Below, piece after piece: positions 26,797 through 34,686 of a DNA stretch of 64,000 nt. The stretch is from Paenibacillus arenilitoris (GTDB lineage Bacteria > Bacillota > Bacilli > Paenibacillales > Paenibacillaceae), in assembly GCF_014705655.1 (NCBI RefSeq), contig NZ_JACXIY010000024.1:62001-126000 (forward strand). The letters run 5' to 3'. Within the stretch, counting starts at the first letter, position 1; every line of letters begins with the position of its first letter. The notes beneath the pieces were generated by a model that worked only from the letters and a program-made list of their open reading frames with translations, searched no databases and was not told the DNA's origin. The position numbers and the translations under genes were made by a program.

Positions 26797-26816
26797 GCTT
26801 TACAACTCCTTCCTGA

Positions 26817-26848
26817 CATTATAATGACTGTATTATATCATTAAAATG
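26817..26848 (-). promoter_or_regulatory. Toxin-antitoxin promoter with paired operator boxes
   Basis: CATTATAATG (26817-26826, a perfect palindrome) and CATTAAAATG (26839-26848) are 22 bases apart, two helical turns, and flank a consensus TATAAT -10 box on the minus strand (26832-26837). This suits cooperative autorepression by the antitoxin-toxin complex. Confidence 0.65.
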
Positions 26849-26910
26849 ACAAACGCAGCTGCTTGCCGTTTCCCCTTTTCATTCGCTTCGCCTCAGCCTC
26901 CGCAAGATGC

Positions 26911-27276
26911 TCACATCGTGCTATCCGCTACTTGCCCATTTCCGTTCGCAGCCTCTTTCTGCAGATCGGCCCCATACTGCTGCGTCCACGCCCACATGGC
27001 GGCAAAAATCGGCTGCAGCCCTTGCCCGGATTCGGTAAGCTCGTATTCGACATGCAGCGGTACGCCGGGATAAATCGTGCGTGTAACGATCCCCTTCTCC
27101 TCCAGCAGCCGCAGCCGGTCCGTCAACGTTTTCGGACTAATGGGCTGCAGCTTTTTGCGTAACTCCCCAAACCGCCGAGTCCCGTTAAACAGCTCGAACA
27201 ATAGAAGAAGCATCCATTTGCTGTCCAAAATCTCGAGGATCGGTTCGACGGTGCCCGGACACGATCGGTCCATCAT
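26911..27276 (-). CDS. HxlR-family transcriptional regulator
   Basis: 121-residue winged-helix regulator. The HxlR pattern is clear: CPGTVEPILEILDSKWMLLLLFELFNGTRRFGELRKKL, with PISPKTLTDRLRLLEEKGIV and VEYELTESG. Cys6 is the conserved N-terminal cysteine used for redox or electrophile sensing in YodB/HypR-type members. Divergent from the reductase gene at 27412 with a 135-base AT-rich spacer, so that gene is its probable target. A possible TTTCAA-N17-TACGAT promoter for the reductase lies at 27332-27360. Confidence 0.9.
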   Translation of the reverse strand: MMDRSCPGTVEPILEILDSKWMLLLLFELFNGTRRFGELRKKLQPISPKTLTDRLRLLEEKGIVTRTIYPGVPLHVEYELTESGQGLQPIFAAMWAWTQQYGADLQKEAANGNGQVADSTM

Positions 27277-27411
27277 CGGTTATTCCCCATTAGTTCATTT
27301 TTTGAAACTATTGCACTTAAATGTAACTACTTTTCAAATGTACCACAGTTCAATTACGATAGGAATCGGAAAAGAAAAAATAAGGATCTAAGATTAAGGA
27401 GGAGAATCACG

Positions 27412-27948
27412 ATGAAAACCATGATATGGGCAACGTTAACCGCTAACGGCAATTACGCGCAATCCGGCCCCGAGAACCCGCCCAGAAAAGAAGCGCTGGA
27501 CGACTTCGCCGCGCAGGCCAAAGCCGCAGGAAATTTCATTGTCGGACGCAAAACGTTCGAAGCCATGCAGAATCCGGGCAGAGTATCCCGGGAGGAGCAG
27601 GCAGCCGCAAGCGGCCCGTTCGCGGAGCTGGACATCGTCGTTTTGTCCAGGAGCATCGAGGCCATCCCCGGCGTTAAGGTAGCGGAATCGCCGCGGGAGG
27701 CGCTGGACTATTTGCGTCAAAGGGGCCATCAAACCGCTCTCGTCAGCGGCGGGGCGGACATCCACAATGCGTTTCTGGGCCAGGGACTTGCGGACGAGGC
27801 GATCTTCAACGTGGCGCCGGTTCTCGAAGGGAAGGGGTTGAATCTGTTGATCGACGAAGAGGCGTACGGCTATCGCCCTGTCCGGCTGCTGGATTGCAAG
27901 CCTCTCGGCGGCGGCGTCGTTCAACTGCGCTATGCGATTGACCGGTAA
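27412..27948 (+). CDS. Dihydrofolate-reductase-like protein (RibD C-terminal domain)
   Basis: 178-residue protein of the RibD_C/DHFR-like oxidoreductase family (YyaP/YwjB-type), normally NAD(P)H dependent. Recognisable parts are the N-terminal strand MIWATLTANGNYA, the nucleotide-binding FIVGRKTFEAM, VVLSRS, and LVSGGADIHNAFL. No signal peptide. Strong ribosome site aaggagga. Pairing with an HxlR regulator suggests a role in response to an oxidant or xenobiotic rather than folate synthesis; physiological substrate unknown. Confidence 0.83.
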   Translation: MKTMIWATLTANGNYAQSGPENPPRKEALDDFAAQAKAAGNFIVGRKTFEAMQNPGRVSREEQAAASGPFAELDIVVLSRSIEAIPGVKVAESPREALDYLRQRGHQTALVSGGADIHNAFLGQGLADEAIFNVAPVLEGKGLNLLIDEEAYGYRPVRLLDCKPLGGGVVQLRYAIDR

Positions 27949-27977
27949 GATAAGGAATAGAGAGCTCTAAGCGAACG

Positions 27978-28020
27978 GTGCTGTCCCGAAAGTCATCGCC
28001 GGATGACGGAAAGACAGCAC
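27978..28020 (+). terminator. Two-stem hairpin leading into repeat C
   Basis: gtgctgtc (27978-27985) pairs with gacagcac (28013-28020), with an inner gtcatc/gatgac stem (27992-27997 / 28002-28007). The same composite, with both gtcatc stem and gggacagc/gctgtccc arms, occurs next to repeat D at 44386-44432. Confidence 0.65.
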
Positions 28021-28045
28021 GGCTAGACAAGTGAAAAGCCTTCGA

Positions 28046-28265
28046 TTGTGCAGCCTTTGCGCGATCGATGAGGCGGCCGGAAGGTATGCCTGCGTTTGTG
28101 CAGACATTTTCGGGACGCAAGCCCCTTTTTATGCTCACCGAACGAAAAAAGATGCGCATTGCAGGCATTTGATTCGCAGAGCGCATGGATCGCTTAAACG
28201 CCTGCACAATTGCACGCTTTGGCATAAGACGCGCTGCTTGGGAGCAGATCACGCGGCGTCTTCGG
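28046..28265 (+). repeat. Dispersed intergenic repeat, full copy C
   Basis: 220-bp unit matching 4772-4988 and the inverse of 44113-44339. Blocks in order: ttgtgcagcctttgcgcg, atcgatgaggcggc, tatgcctgcgtttgtgcag, aaaagatgcgcattgcag, gcctgcacaattgca, ggcataagacgcgctgct, gcagatcacgcggcg. Between 27949 and 28514 I see only this repeat and its flanking hairpins. Confidence 0.8.
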
Positions 28266-28310
28266 AGCGAGGCGGATCAATCGCTCAGAGGCGGCAACAG
28301 AGATGCAGAA

Positions 28311-28357
28311 ATGGCGGTGCGGGAATAATCCCCTGGCACCGCCATATCTTATTTTTT
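28311..28357 (+). terminator. Terminator upstream of locus 3
   Basis: atggcggtgc (28311-28320) pairs perfectly with gcaccgccat (28336-28345), with a small inner ggga/tccc stem; followed by atcttatttttt. Confidence 0.82.
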
Positions 28358-28514
28358 GATCAAGTGAACCGTCCGCCAAGTAAGCAAACCTGCTTCTGGG
28401 ACAGTCGGCGCAACGCTGCAATCGCAACTGACGGTGGATTTTTTTTGCAGCGCGGATAATAATAAATCGGTAAGGAAGCGCAGACGGCCATGGGGGAATA
28501 AGGAGGAGTATTCA

Positions 28515-30179
28515 TTGTATAAGGTGCTTCTGGTGGACGACGAGGCGGACGTAAGGGACGGGCTCGTGCACGAAATCGATTGGGAAGCGTGCGGATTTGC
28601 GGTCGCCGGGACGGCCGAGAACGGGAAGGAAGCGATGGAGCTGGCGGAGAGGCTGGAGCCGGACGTCGTCATCACGGACATCAGCATGCCGTTCACGGAC
28701 GGGCTGCAGCTGTCCGAGTGGCTGCGGGTCCATTGCCCGCTCGCGAAGATCGTCATCCTGACCGGCTACGACGAATTCGATTACGCGCGGCAGGCGATTC
28801 GGCTCAGCGTGGACGAATATTTGCTGAAGCCGTTCTCGTCGGACAGCTTCACCGAGCTGCTGCTGAAGATCAAGGGTAAGATCGAAGCCGAGGTAGCGGA
28901 GCGCGAGGACGTCCGGCAGCTGAAGGAGCATTACCGGACCAGCCTGCCGCTGCTGCGCGAGACGTTCCTCGCCTCGCTGCTGACCCGCAAGCTGCCGCGG
29001 AGCAAAATCGAGGAGAAAGCGAAAAATTACGGGCTGCGTCTATTCGGCGCCCGGTACGCGGTGGCGGTCATCGCGCTGCATCCGCCCGACGAGGACGGTG
29101 ACGCGGGAGCCGAGCATTCGCTGCGCAACTCCGGCGATCTCGACCTGATGCTGCACGCGATGCTGAACATCGCCAAGGAGCTGTGGGAGCAGCAAAATCT
29201 TGGAAGCGCTTTTATCCATCAGGACGGCATCGCGCTGCTGGCGGTCGACGAGCATGGCCGGGAGGAGGCGTGGCTGCGCGGAATGCAGGAGACGCTGGAG
29301 ACGATTCTGAAGAGCATCGTCCATTATTTGAAGCTGCCGGTGACGATCGGCGTCGGTTCGATTGTGGGCGACCTCGCGGACGTGAAGGATTCGTTCGGGG
29401 ACGCGCTCGCGGCGCTCGATTACCGGCTCGTCCTCGGATCCGGGAAGGTCATTTTCATCCACGACGTGGAGGACCGGAGCCTCGGGAAGCTTCGCTTCGA
29501 CGAGCTGAAGGAGCAGGCGCTGGTCCGCAGCCTGAAGGTGGGGACGGCGGAGGAGCTCGGGGAGGCGGTCGACGCCGTGTTTTGCGAGCTGCGGCAATCC
29601 TCGTACGCCTATAGCGACATGCAGGTGTATTTGCTGGAGGCGGTCACGGCGGTCATGCGGACGGCCAAGGACGCCGACATTAACCTTGACGAGCTGTACG
29701 GGACCGGCTTCCAGCCGCATGCGGAAATTTTCAAATTTTCCGGCTTGCAGGAGGCGCAGCGCTGGTTCCTCGAGTTCTGCTTGCGCGTCATGAAGCATAT
29801 TTCGAGCAAACGGCAGCATGCCTACAAGGATATCGTCGAGAAGGCGATCCGTTATACGAAGGAGCATTACGGCGATCCCGACATTTCGATCCAGAAGCTG
29901 TGCGCGCGGCTGCATATCAGCACCGGTTATTTCAGCGGCGTGTTCAAGAAAGAGGTCAAAATGACGTTCGTCCAATATTTGCTGCACATCCGGATGGAAG
30001 CGGCGATGGAGCTGCTGCGGACGACGGAGCTGAAAGCGTTCGAAATCGCGGAGCGCGTCGGCTTCGCCGATCCGAACTATTTCAGCTTCAGCTTCAAGAA
30101 GCAGGTCGGCGTCTCGCCGAAGGAGTACCGCAGCCGCAGCCTGGCCGCTTCGGACGGCGAGGGGGCGCGCGATTCATGA
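28515..30179 (+). CDS. YesN-type AraC response regulator (mgl locus)
   Basis: 554 residues. Receiver domain with VDDEADVRDG, phospho-acceptor Asp55 in ITDISMP and LLKPF. Long middle region, then an AraC domain near 450-545: ISIQKLCARLHISTGYFSGVF and AFEIAERVGFADPNYFSFSF, ending VSPKEYR. TTG start at 28515 behind aggaggag. Unlike the other three pairs in this window, the regulator precedes its kinase; the ATG of the kinase overlaps the stop (ATGA). The direct repeats at 33389-33418 upstream of mglB are good candidates for its binding site. Confidence 0.9.
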   Translation: MYKVLLVDDEADVRDGLVHEIDWEACGFAVAGTAENGKEAMELAERLEPDVVITDISMPFTDGLQLSEWLRVHCPLAKIVILTGYDEFDYARQAIRLSVDEYLLKPFSSDSFTELLLKIKGKIEAEVAEREDVRQLKEHYRTSLPLLRETFLASLLTRKLPRSKIEEKAKNYGLRLFGARYAVAVIALHPPDEDGDAGAEHSLRNSGDLDLMLHAMLNIAKELWEQQNLGSAFIHQDGIALLAVDEHGREEAWLRGMQETLETILKSIVHYLKLPVTIGVGSIVGDLADVKDSFGDALAALDYRLVLGSGKVIFIHDVEDRSLGKLRFDELKEQALVRSLKVGTAEELGEAVDAVFCELRQSSYAYSDMQVYLLEAVTAVMRTAKDADINLDELYGTGFQPHAEIFKFSGLQEAQRWFLEFCLRVMKHISSKRQHAYKDIVEKAIRYTKEHYGDPDISIQKLCARLHISTGYFSGVFKKEVKMTFVQYLLHIRMEAAMELLRTTELKAFEIAERVGFADPNYFSFSFKKQVGVSPKEYRSRSLAASDGEGARDS

Positions 30180-32032
30180 AGACCGGCCCGCTGAGGCGCA
30201 AGGGAAACCCGTCCGCCGCGAAGCGGTGGATGGAGAGGCTGCGGGCGAGCAGCATCCAATCGATTATTATGTGGTCGTTCTCCGCGTTCATCCTCCTGAT
30301 CGTGGCGGTCGTCGCCGTGCTGCTCTACAACAAGTTTTCCCGCACCGCCGAGGAAAACGTCTTCCTCAGCACGCAGCAGATCGTCGATCAGGTGAGCTAC
30401 AACCTGGAGGATTACGTGGACGGCATGGCGCAGCTGTACCGGGCGATCGAGGACAACATGCTGAGGGACGGACGGTGGGACGACGACCAGGTGACGAGGC
30501 AGCTGGACACGATCATGAGCAGCCGCGACGACATCGTATCGATCGCGCTGTTCGACGACCGGGGAGGCTTGCTCCGCAACCACCCGGAGGTGCCGCTAAG
30601 GAAGAGCGCCCGCGTATCGGAGCAGAGCTGGTTCCACGCCGCCATGCGCGTCCCGGACCATCTCGGCTTCTCCCTGCCGCATATTCAAAATCTGTATAAC
30701 GGCACGTATATCTGGGTCGTATCGATGAGCAAGGGGATTACGGTCGTACATGACGGGAAGCCGACGAGGGTCGTGCTGCTGGTCGACATCAACTTCAAGA
30801 AGATCGACGAGCTGAGCAGCCGGATCAGCCTCGGGAAGCGGGGCTACGTCTATATCATTGACGAAGGAGCCGGCAATATCGTGTACCACCCGCAGCAGCA
30901 GCTTATTTATATGGGGCTCCGGAACGAAAGCGTCGAGAAGGCGCTCACCTCGTCGGACAGCTACATCGACGAATCGGCCGGGGTGAAGCGGCTGAACACG
31001 GTCCAGTCGGTCGTCAATATCGGCTGGAAGGTCGTCGGCGTCTCTTATTTGGACGAGATCATGACGACCCGTGAGGAAGTGAACCGGTACATGGTTCAGG
31101 TCGTGGTTGTCGTGCTTGTCATGGCGTTTCTCATCTCGATGCTGCTTGCCGCCGTGCTGAGCCGTCCGATCCGGCGGATGGGCAAAACGATGAAGGCGGT
31201 CGAACGCGGCGACTTCGACGTCGAGCTGCCGATGAAAGGCCCGCTCGAGGTCGTGCAGCTGTCCAGCCGCTTCAACCTGATGCTGGACAAGATCAGGCAG
31301 CTGATGAGGCAGATCATCGTCGAGCAGGAATCGAAGCGAAAGTACGAGCTCGAGGCGCTGCAGGCGCAGATTAACCCGCATTTTCTATACAATACGCTCA
31401 ATTCGGTCGTCCGCATGGTCGGCATGAGCAAGAACGAAGACGTCATCACGATGATCACGTCGCTTTCGAAGCTGTTCCGCATCAGCCTCAGCAAGGGGAA
31501 GACGACGATTACGGTTCGCGAGGAGCTGGAGCATGCGCGGCATTATTTGACGATTCAGCAGATGCGCTTCAAGAAGAAGTTCGATTTCGCGATCGAAGCG
31601 GAGGAGGAGGCGCTCCCGTGCTTCACGCTCAAGCTGGTGCTGCAGCCGCTGATCGAGAACGCGATCGTGCACGGCATCGAATATATGGTGGACGAAGGCA
31701 TGATCCGGGTAAAAGCTTACGTGCGGGACGGGCTGCTCGCGCTCGAGGTGGCGGACAACGGCGTCGGCATGTCGCCGCAGAAGCTCCAGGGCATGCTGGT
31801 GGAGCTGGAAGCCGGCATCGGCGCCGAAGCGTCCGGACCGGATGGCGGATCGGGCTCCGGATCGAACTCCGGCTCGGGCGTGGCGGTTCGCAACGTGCAT
31901 GCCCGCATCCGGCTGTATTACGGCGCCCAGTACGGGTTGAGCTACGAAAGCGAGCAGGAGGAAGGGACGACGGTACGCGTCCTAATGCCGGTCATGCGGC
32001 AAAGCGCGGAGGAGGCGGAGCAGGATGAATAG
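30176..32032 (+). CDS. YesM-type sensor histidine kinase (mgl locus)
   Basis: 618 residues. Basic N-terminus, membrane segment about 30-50 (IIMWSFSAFILLIVAVVAVLL), extracellular sensor with Cache-like features (GKRGYVYIIDEGAGNIVYHP), second membrane segment about 305-327, HAMP, and LytS/YesM kinase core with QINPHFLYNTLN and His402. The ATPase domain shows PLIENAIVHG and ADNGVGMS. An unusual Gly/Ser-rich run (GPDGGSGSGSNSGSG) lies between that box and the final GVAVRNVHARI region, where other YesM proteins are compact. Overlaps the downstream lipoprotein gene by eight bases, which indicates a three-gene sensing unit. Confidence 0.9.
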   Translation: MKTGPLRRKGNPSAAKRWMERLRASSIQSIIMWSFSAFILLIVAVVAVLLYNKFSRTAEENVFLSTQQIVDQVSYNLEDYVDGMAQLYRAIEDNMLRDGRWDDDQVTRQLDTIMSSRDDIVSIALFDDRGGLLRNHPEVPLRKSARVSEQSWFHAAMRVPDHLGFSLPHIQNLYNGTYIWVVSMSKGITVVHDGKPTRVVLLVDINFKKIDELSSRISLGKRGYVYIIDEGAGNIVYHPQQQLIYMGLRNESVEKALTSSDSYIDESAGVKRLNTVQSVVNIGWKVVGVSYLDEIMTTREEVNRYMVQVVVVVLVMAFLISMLLAAVLSRPIRRMGKTMKAVERGDFDVELPMKGPLEVVQLSSRFNLMLDKIRQLMRQIIVEQESKRKYELEALQAQINPHFLYNTLNSVVRMVGMSKNEDVITMITSLSKLFRISLSKGKTTITVREELEHARHYLTIQQMRFKKKFDFAIEAEEEALPCFTLKLVLQPLIENAIVHGIEYMVDEGMIRVKAYVRDGLLALEVADNGVGMSPQKLQGMLVELEAGIGAEASGPDGGSGSGSNSGSGVAVRNVHARIRLYYGAQYGLSYESEQEEGTTVRVLMPVMRQSAEEAEQDE

Positions 32033-33011
32033 ACGGCTGGCAATTGCGAGAATAAGCTTGCTCGGAACGGCGCTGCTGCTTGCGGCCGTCTTGCTTGCTT
32101 CCTGCCGGGCCGCGGGGCTCGGCGAGGCGGAGAAGGCCCCGATGCGCATCGTCCTGATCGCTCCCGTCCATGCGGGCGAGCAGGGGGACGCGATGCGGCT
32201 CGGCGCCGAAGCGGCCGTCAAGGAATTCGGGGCGGAGCTGGATTACATCGCGTTCGAGCCGCACGAGGACGAGAAGGAGCAGCTTGCGGCGGCGCTCGCG
32301 GCCGTGGAAGGAGGCGCTTCCGCGGTGTTGATCGATCCGGCCGGCGATGAGGTGCTCGGGGCGCTTGCGCACGAAGCGTCGGCCCAAGGCGCGCCGGTCG
32401 TTACGCTGAACGACGAGCGGGGCGCGAAGGGCGTGCAGACGTCGATCACGGCCGACTACGAGGAAGCCGGACGGCAGGCGGGCGAGGCGATGGCGGAGCT
32501 GCTCGGCGGCAGCGGCACCGTGGCCGTCATGCGGCCCGACCGGCCCGATCCGGATATGGAGCGGCGCGAAGTGGGCGCCCGCGCGGCGCTCGCGGAATAT
32601 GCCGGCATTACGGTAACGGACGGCGCGGCATGCGGCAATTCGCGCGATGCGTGCTGGCAGGCGGCGAAGCAGATGCTGGACCATCTGAAGGCGGACGGCG
32701 CGTTGGCTCTGGAGGCTTCGGCGTCGCTCGGCTTGGCCGACGAGGTGAAGCGGCGCGGCGAGCAGGGCAAGCTGAAGATCGTTACGTTCGGCAGCGAGAT
32801 GGAGCAGCTGGAGCTGCTTCAGGAAGGCAGCCTTCACAAATTAGTCGTGCAGAACGGCTTCAGCACGGGCTATCTCGGGGTCAAGCAGGCCGTGTCGCTG
32901 CTGTCCGGCGAGCGGGTCGACAAGCTGATCCGGCTGGAGACGAGGGTGATCGACGCGGACAATATGTTCTGGATGAACAATCAGAAGATGCTGTTTCCGT
33001 TCGTCCAATGA
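32025..33011 (+). CDS. Sugar-binding lipoprotein, probable sensor partner of the kinase
   Basis: 328-residue periplasmic-binding-protein type I (Peripl_BP_4, RbsB/XylF-like) lipoprotein. Lipobox LASC with Cys27. Binding-domain landmarks are MRIVLIAPVHAGEQGD, VLIDPAGDEV, PVVTLNDERGAKG, and KIVTFGS. Its start lies inside the end of the kinase gene, far closer than to the mglBAC transporter genes 520 bases downstream. XylFII-LytS of Clostridium beijerinckii is an established case in which such a protein binds sugar and activates a LytS/YesM kinase without serving transport. I infer the same role here, with galactose or a related sugar as ligand. Confidence 0.82.
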   Translation: MNRRLAIARISLLGTALLLAAVLLASCRAAGLGEAEKAPMRIVLIAPVHAGEQGDAMRLGAEAAVKEFGAELDYIAFEPHEDEKEQLAAALAAVEGGASAVLIDPAGDEVLGALAHEASAQGAPVVTLNDERGAKGVQTSITADYEEAGRQAGEAMAELLGGSGTVAVMRPDRPDPDMERREVGARAALAEYAGITVTDGAACGNSRDACWQAAKQMLDHLKADGALALEASASLGLADEVKRRGEQGKLKIVTFGSEMEQLELLQEGSLHKLVVQNGFSTGYLGVKQAVSLLSGERVDKLIRLETRVIDADNMFWMNNQKMLFPFVQ

Positions 33012-33184
33012 GCTCGCCGCCCGGGAGACGGCCTGAGCAAAGACGCTGACGCTAATGTCCTCCCGCGAATGGTCGCCTATTTGGAGCTTGCTGTAAGGGA
33101 CAGCGTAGTACAGCCCATAGGCGACGGGGGACAAGGAAGCCAGTGTCAGAAACTGAAATTACTTTCGTAAATAATGGCTTCTGT

Positions 33185-33222
33185 AGCCGAACAGTTTCGA
33201 GGATTGAAACTATTCGGCTTTA
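33185..33222 (+). terminator. Terminator-like hairpin after the sensor unit
   Basis: agccgaacagtttc (33185-33198) pairs with gaaactattcggct (33206-33219) with one mismatch, followed by ttatt. Probably ends the sensing operon so that mglBAC has its own promoter. Confidence 0.65.
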
Positions 33223-33255
33223 TTCGTGGTTTAGCCCTCATTTCCAACCGGATTA

Positions 33256-33321
33256 TTTCAAAATTTGAAATTACTCCGCGGTTCAGACATCGATCAAAAC
33301 CATTAGTATCAAATTTTGAAA
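33256..33321. repeat. Perfect 13-base inverted repeat
   Basis: tttcaaaatttga (33256-33268) and tcaaattttgaaa (33309-33321) are exact inverse complements separated by 40 bases, in the region between the sensing operon and mglB. Could be a looping operator or the remains of a mobile element end. Confidence 0.5.
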
Positions 33322-33388
33322 CTAAGCCGAACTTCGCTTGTCTCATCCGGGAGATCCGGCCTGCCGAGCGGGCGTTCCATGGGAAACT

Positions 33389-33453
33389 GATGAGAATTTT
33401 AATAGAACAGATGAGAATATTGAATTCGAATGCGCCCCTCGTTCCGTCATAAT
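33389..33453 (+). promoter_or_regulatory. Direct-repeat activator site and -10 box for mglBAC
   Basis: gatgagaat occurs at 33389-33397 and 33410-33418, exactly 21 bases apart, and the similarity extends on both sides (ac-gatgagaat-tt-a). CATAAT at 33448-33453 is a candidate -10, placing the promoter-proximal repeat next to the -35 position, where no consensus -35 is visible. Tandem sites two helical turns apart are typical for AraC-family activators; the YesN protein at 28515 is the likely binder. Confidence 0.6.
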
Positions 33454-33533
33454 AACGGTAGACGCCGCGGCGCGGCGCGGGCTGCACCGCGAACGGGCGT
33501 AACCAGACGCATTCAGGGAGGTCTTAGGGCAGG

Positions 33534-34610
33534 ATGAAAAAGAAATGGTTGCTTGTGCTTATGACGGGAATCATGCTGACGGCGGCCGCATGCGGCAACA
33601 ACGGCGGCGGAGGAAATACGGGAGGCAATAGCGGCGGCGACAACGGGGCAAGCGGCGGCAATGCGGGAAGCGGCAGCGGCACGCCGCAGGTCGGGGTAGC
33701 CATCTATAAATTCGACGATACGTTCATGACCGGCGTCCGCAACGCGATGTCGGCATCGGCGGAAGGCAAGGCGAAGCTGGACATCGTGGACAGCCAGAAC
33801 GCGCAGCCGACGCAGAACGAGAAGATCGACCTGTTCATTTCCAAAAAATACGATTCGATGATCATTAACCCGGTCGACCGCACGGCGGCGGGCGTCATCA
33901 TCGACAAGGCGAAGGGCGCCGACATCCCGGTCGTGTTCCTCAACCGCGAGCCGATCGCCGAGGACATGAACAAATGGGATAAAGTATTCTACGTCGGCGC
34001 GAAGGCGGAGGAGTCCGGCACGATCTCCGGCCAGCTGATCGTCGACTACTGGAAGGCGAATCCGGCCGCCGACAAGAACGGCGACGGCAAGCTGCAGTAC
34101 GTCATGCTGACGGGCGAGCCCGGCCACCAGGACGCCGAGCTGCGGACGAAGTTCTCCGTGCAGGCGATCCAAGACGCGGGCATCGAGGTCGAAGCGCTGG
34201 CCGAAGACACGGCGATGTGGGACCGCGTGAAGGGCCAGGAGAAGATGCAGACGTTCCTGGCGTCGCACGGCGACAAGATCGAGGCGGTGCTGGCGAACAA
34301 CGACGACATGGCGCTCGGCGCGATCGAGGCGCTGAAGGCGGCGGGCTACTTTGCGGGCGACAAACACATGCCGGTCGTCGGCGTGGACGCGACGGCTCCG
34401 GCCATTCAGGCGCTGCAGGACGGCACGCTGCTCGGCACGGTGCTCAATGACGCCAAGAACCAGGGCGCGGCTTCGGTTGCGATCGCCGCGGCGCTCTCCA
34501 AAGGCGAGACGCCTACCAAAGAAAACACCGGATTCGATATTACCGACGGCAAATACGTTTGGATCGCATACAAGAAAATCACCAAGGACAATGTAGCCGA
34601 CGCGCAATAA
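33534..34610 (+). CDS. mglB: Galactose/methylgalactoside-binding lipoprotein MglB
   Basis: 358-residue binding lipoprotein, similar to E. coli MglB along its mature length: VGVAIYKFDDTFMTGVRNAM, DSQNAQPTQNEKID, PVVFLNREP, FYVGAKAEESG, the calcium-binding loop DKNGDGKLQ, GEPGHQDAELRT, AEDTAMWDR, LANNDDMALGAIEALKAAG and GTVLNDAKNQG. Signal peptide with lipobox TAAAC, then a Gly/Asn/Ser-rich tether replacing the free periplasmic form of Gram-negatives. Start at ATG 33534; ggaggtcttagggcagg lies upstream. First gene of mglBAC. Galactose or beta-methylgalactoside is the expected ligand. Confidence 0.92.
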   Translation: MKKKWLLVLMTGIMLTAAACGNNGGGGNTGGNSGGDNGASGGNAGSGSGTPQVGVAIYKFDDTFMTGVRNAMSASAEGKAKLDIVDSQNAQPTQNEKIDLFISKKYDSMIINPVDRTAAGVIIDKAKGADIPVVFLNREPIAEDMNKWDKVFYVGAKAEESGTISGQLIVDYWKANPAADKNGDGKLQYVMLTGEPGHQDAELRTKFSVQAIQDAGIEVEALAEDTAMWDRVKGQEKMQTFLASHGDKIEAVLANNDDMALGAIEALKAAGYFAGDKHMPVVGVDATAPAIQALQDGTLLGTVLNDAKNQGAASVAIAAALSKGETPTKENTGFDITDGKYVWIAYKKITKDNVADAQ

Positions 34611-34620
34611 TCAGGTTCGG

Positions 34621-34670
34621 GAGCGAGGGGCAGCGGCATGCATCAATGGCGTTGCCCCTCGCTCGCCTTT
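34621..34670 (+). terminator. Attenuator hairpin between mglB and mglA
   Basis: gagcgaggggca (34621-34632) pairs perfectly with tgcccctcgctc (34653-34664), followed by gcctttt. The strong stem with a short T-run suggests partial termination, giving excess binding protein. Confidence 0.7.
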
Positions 34671-34686
34671 TGGGGGGGAGAAGGAA

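Noticed and set aside
28031..28459. 142-codon frame across repeat C
   Set aside because: Not annotated as a gene because it has no start signals and continues through a terminator; kept only as a finding on frame conservation in the repeats.
33174..33487. Short open frames on both strands upstream of mglB
   Set aside because: They span the terminator hairpin, the 13-base inverted repeat and the tandem activator sites; no ribosome site.
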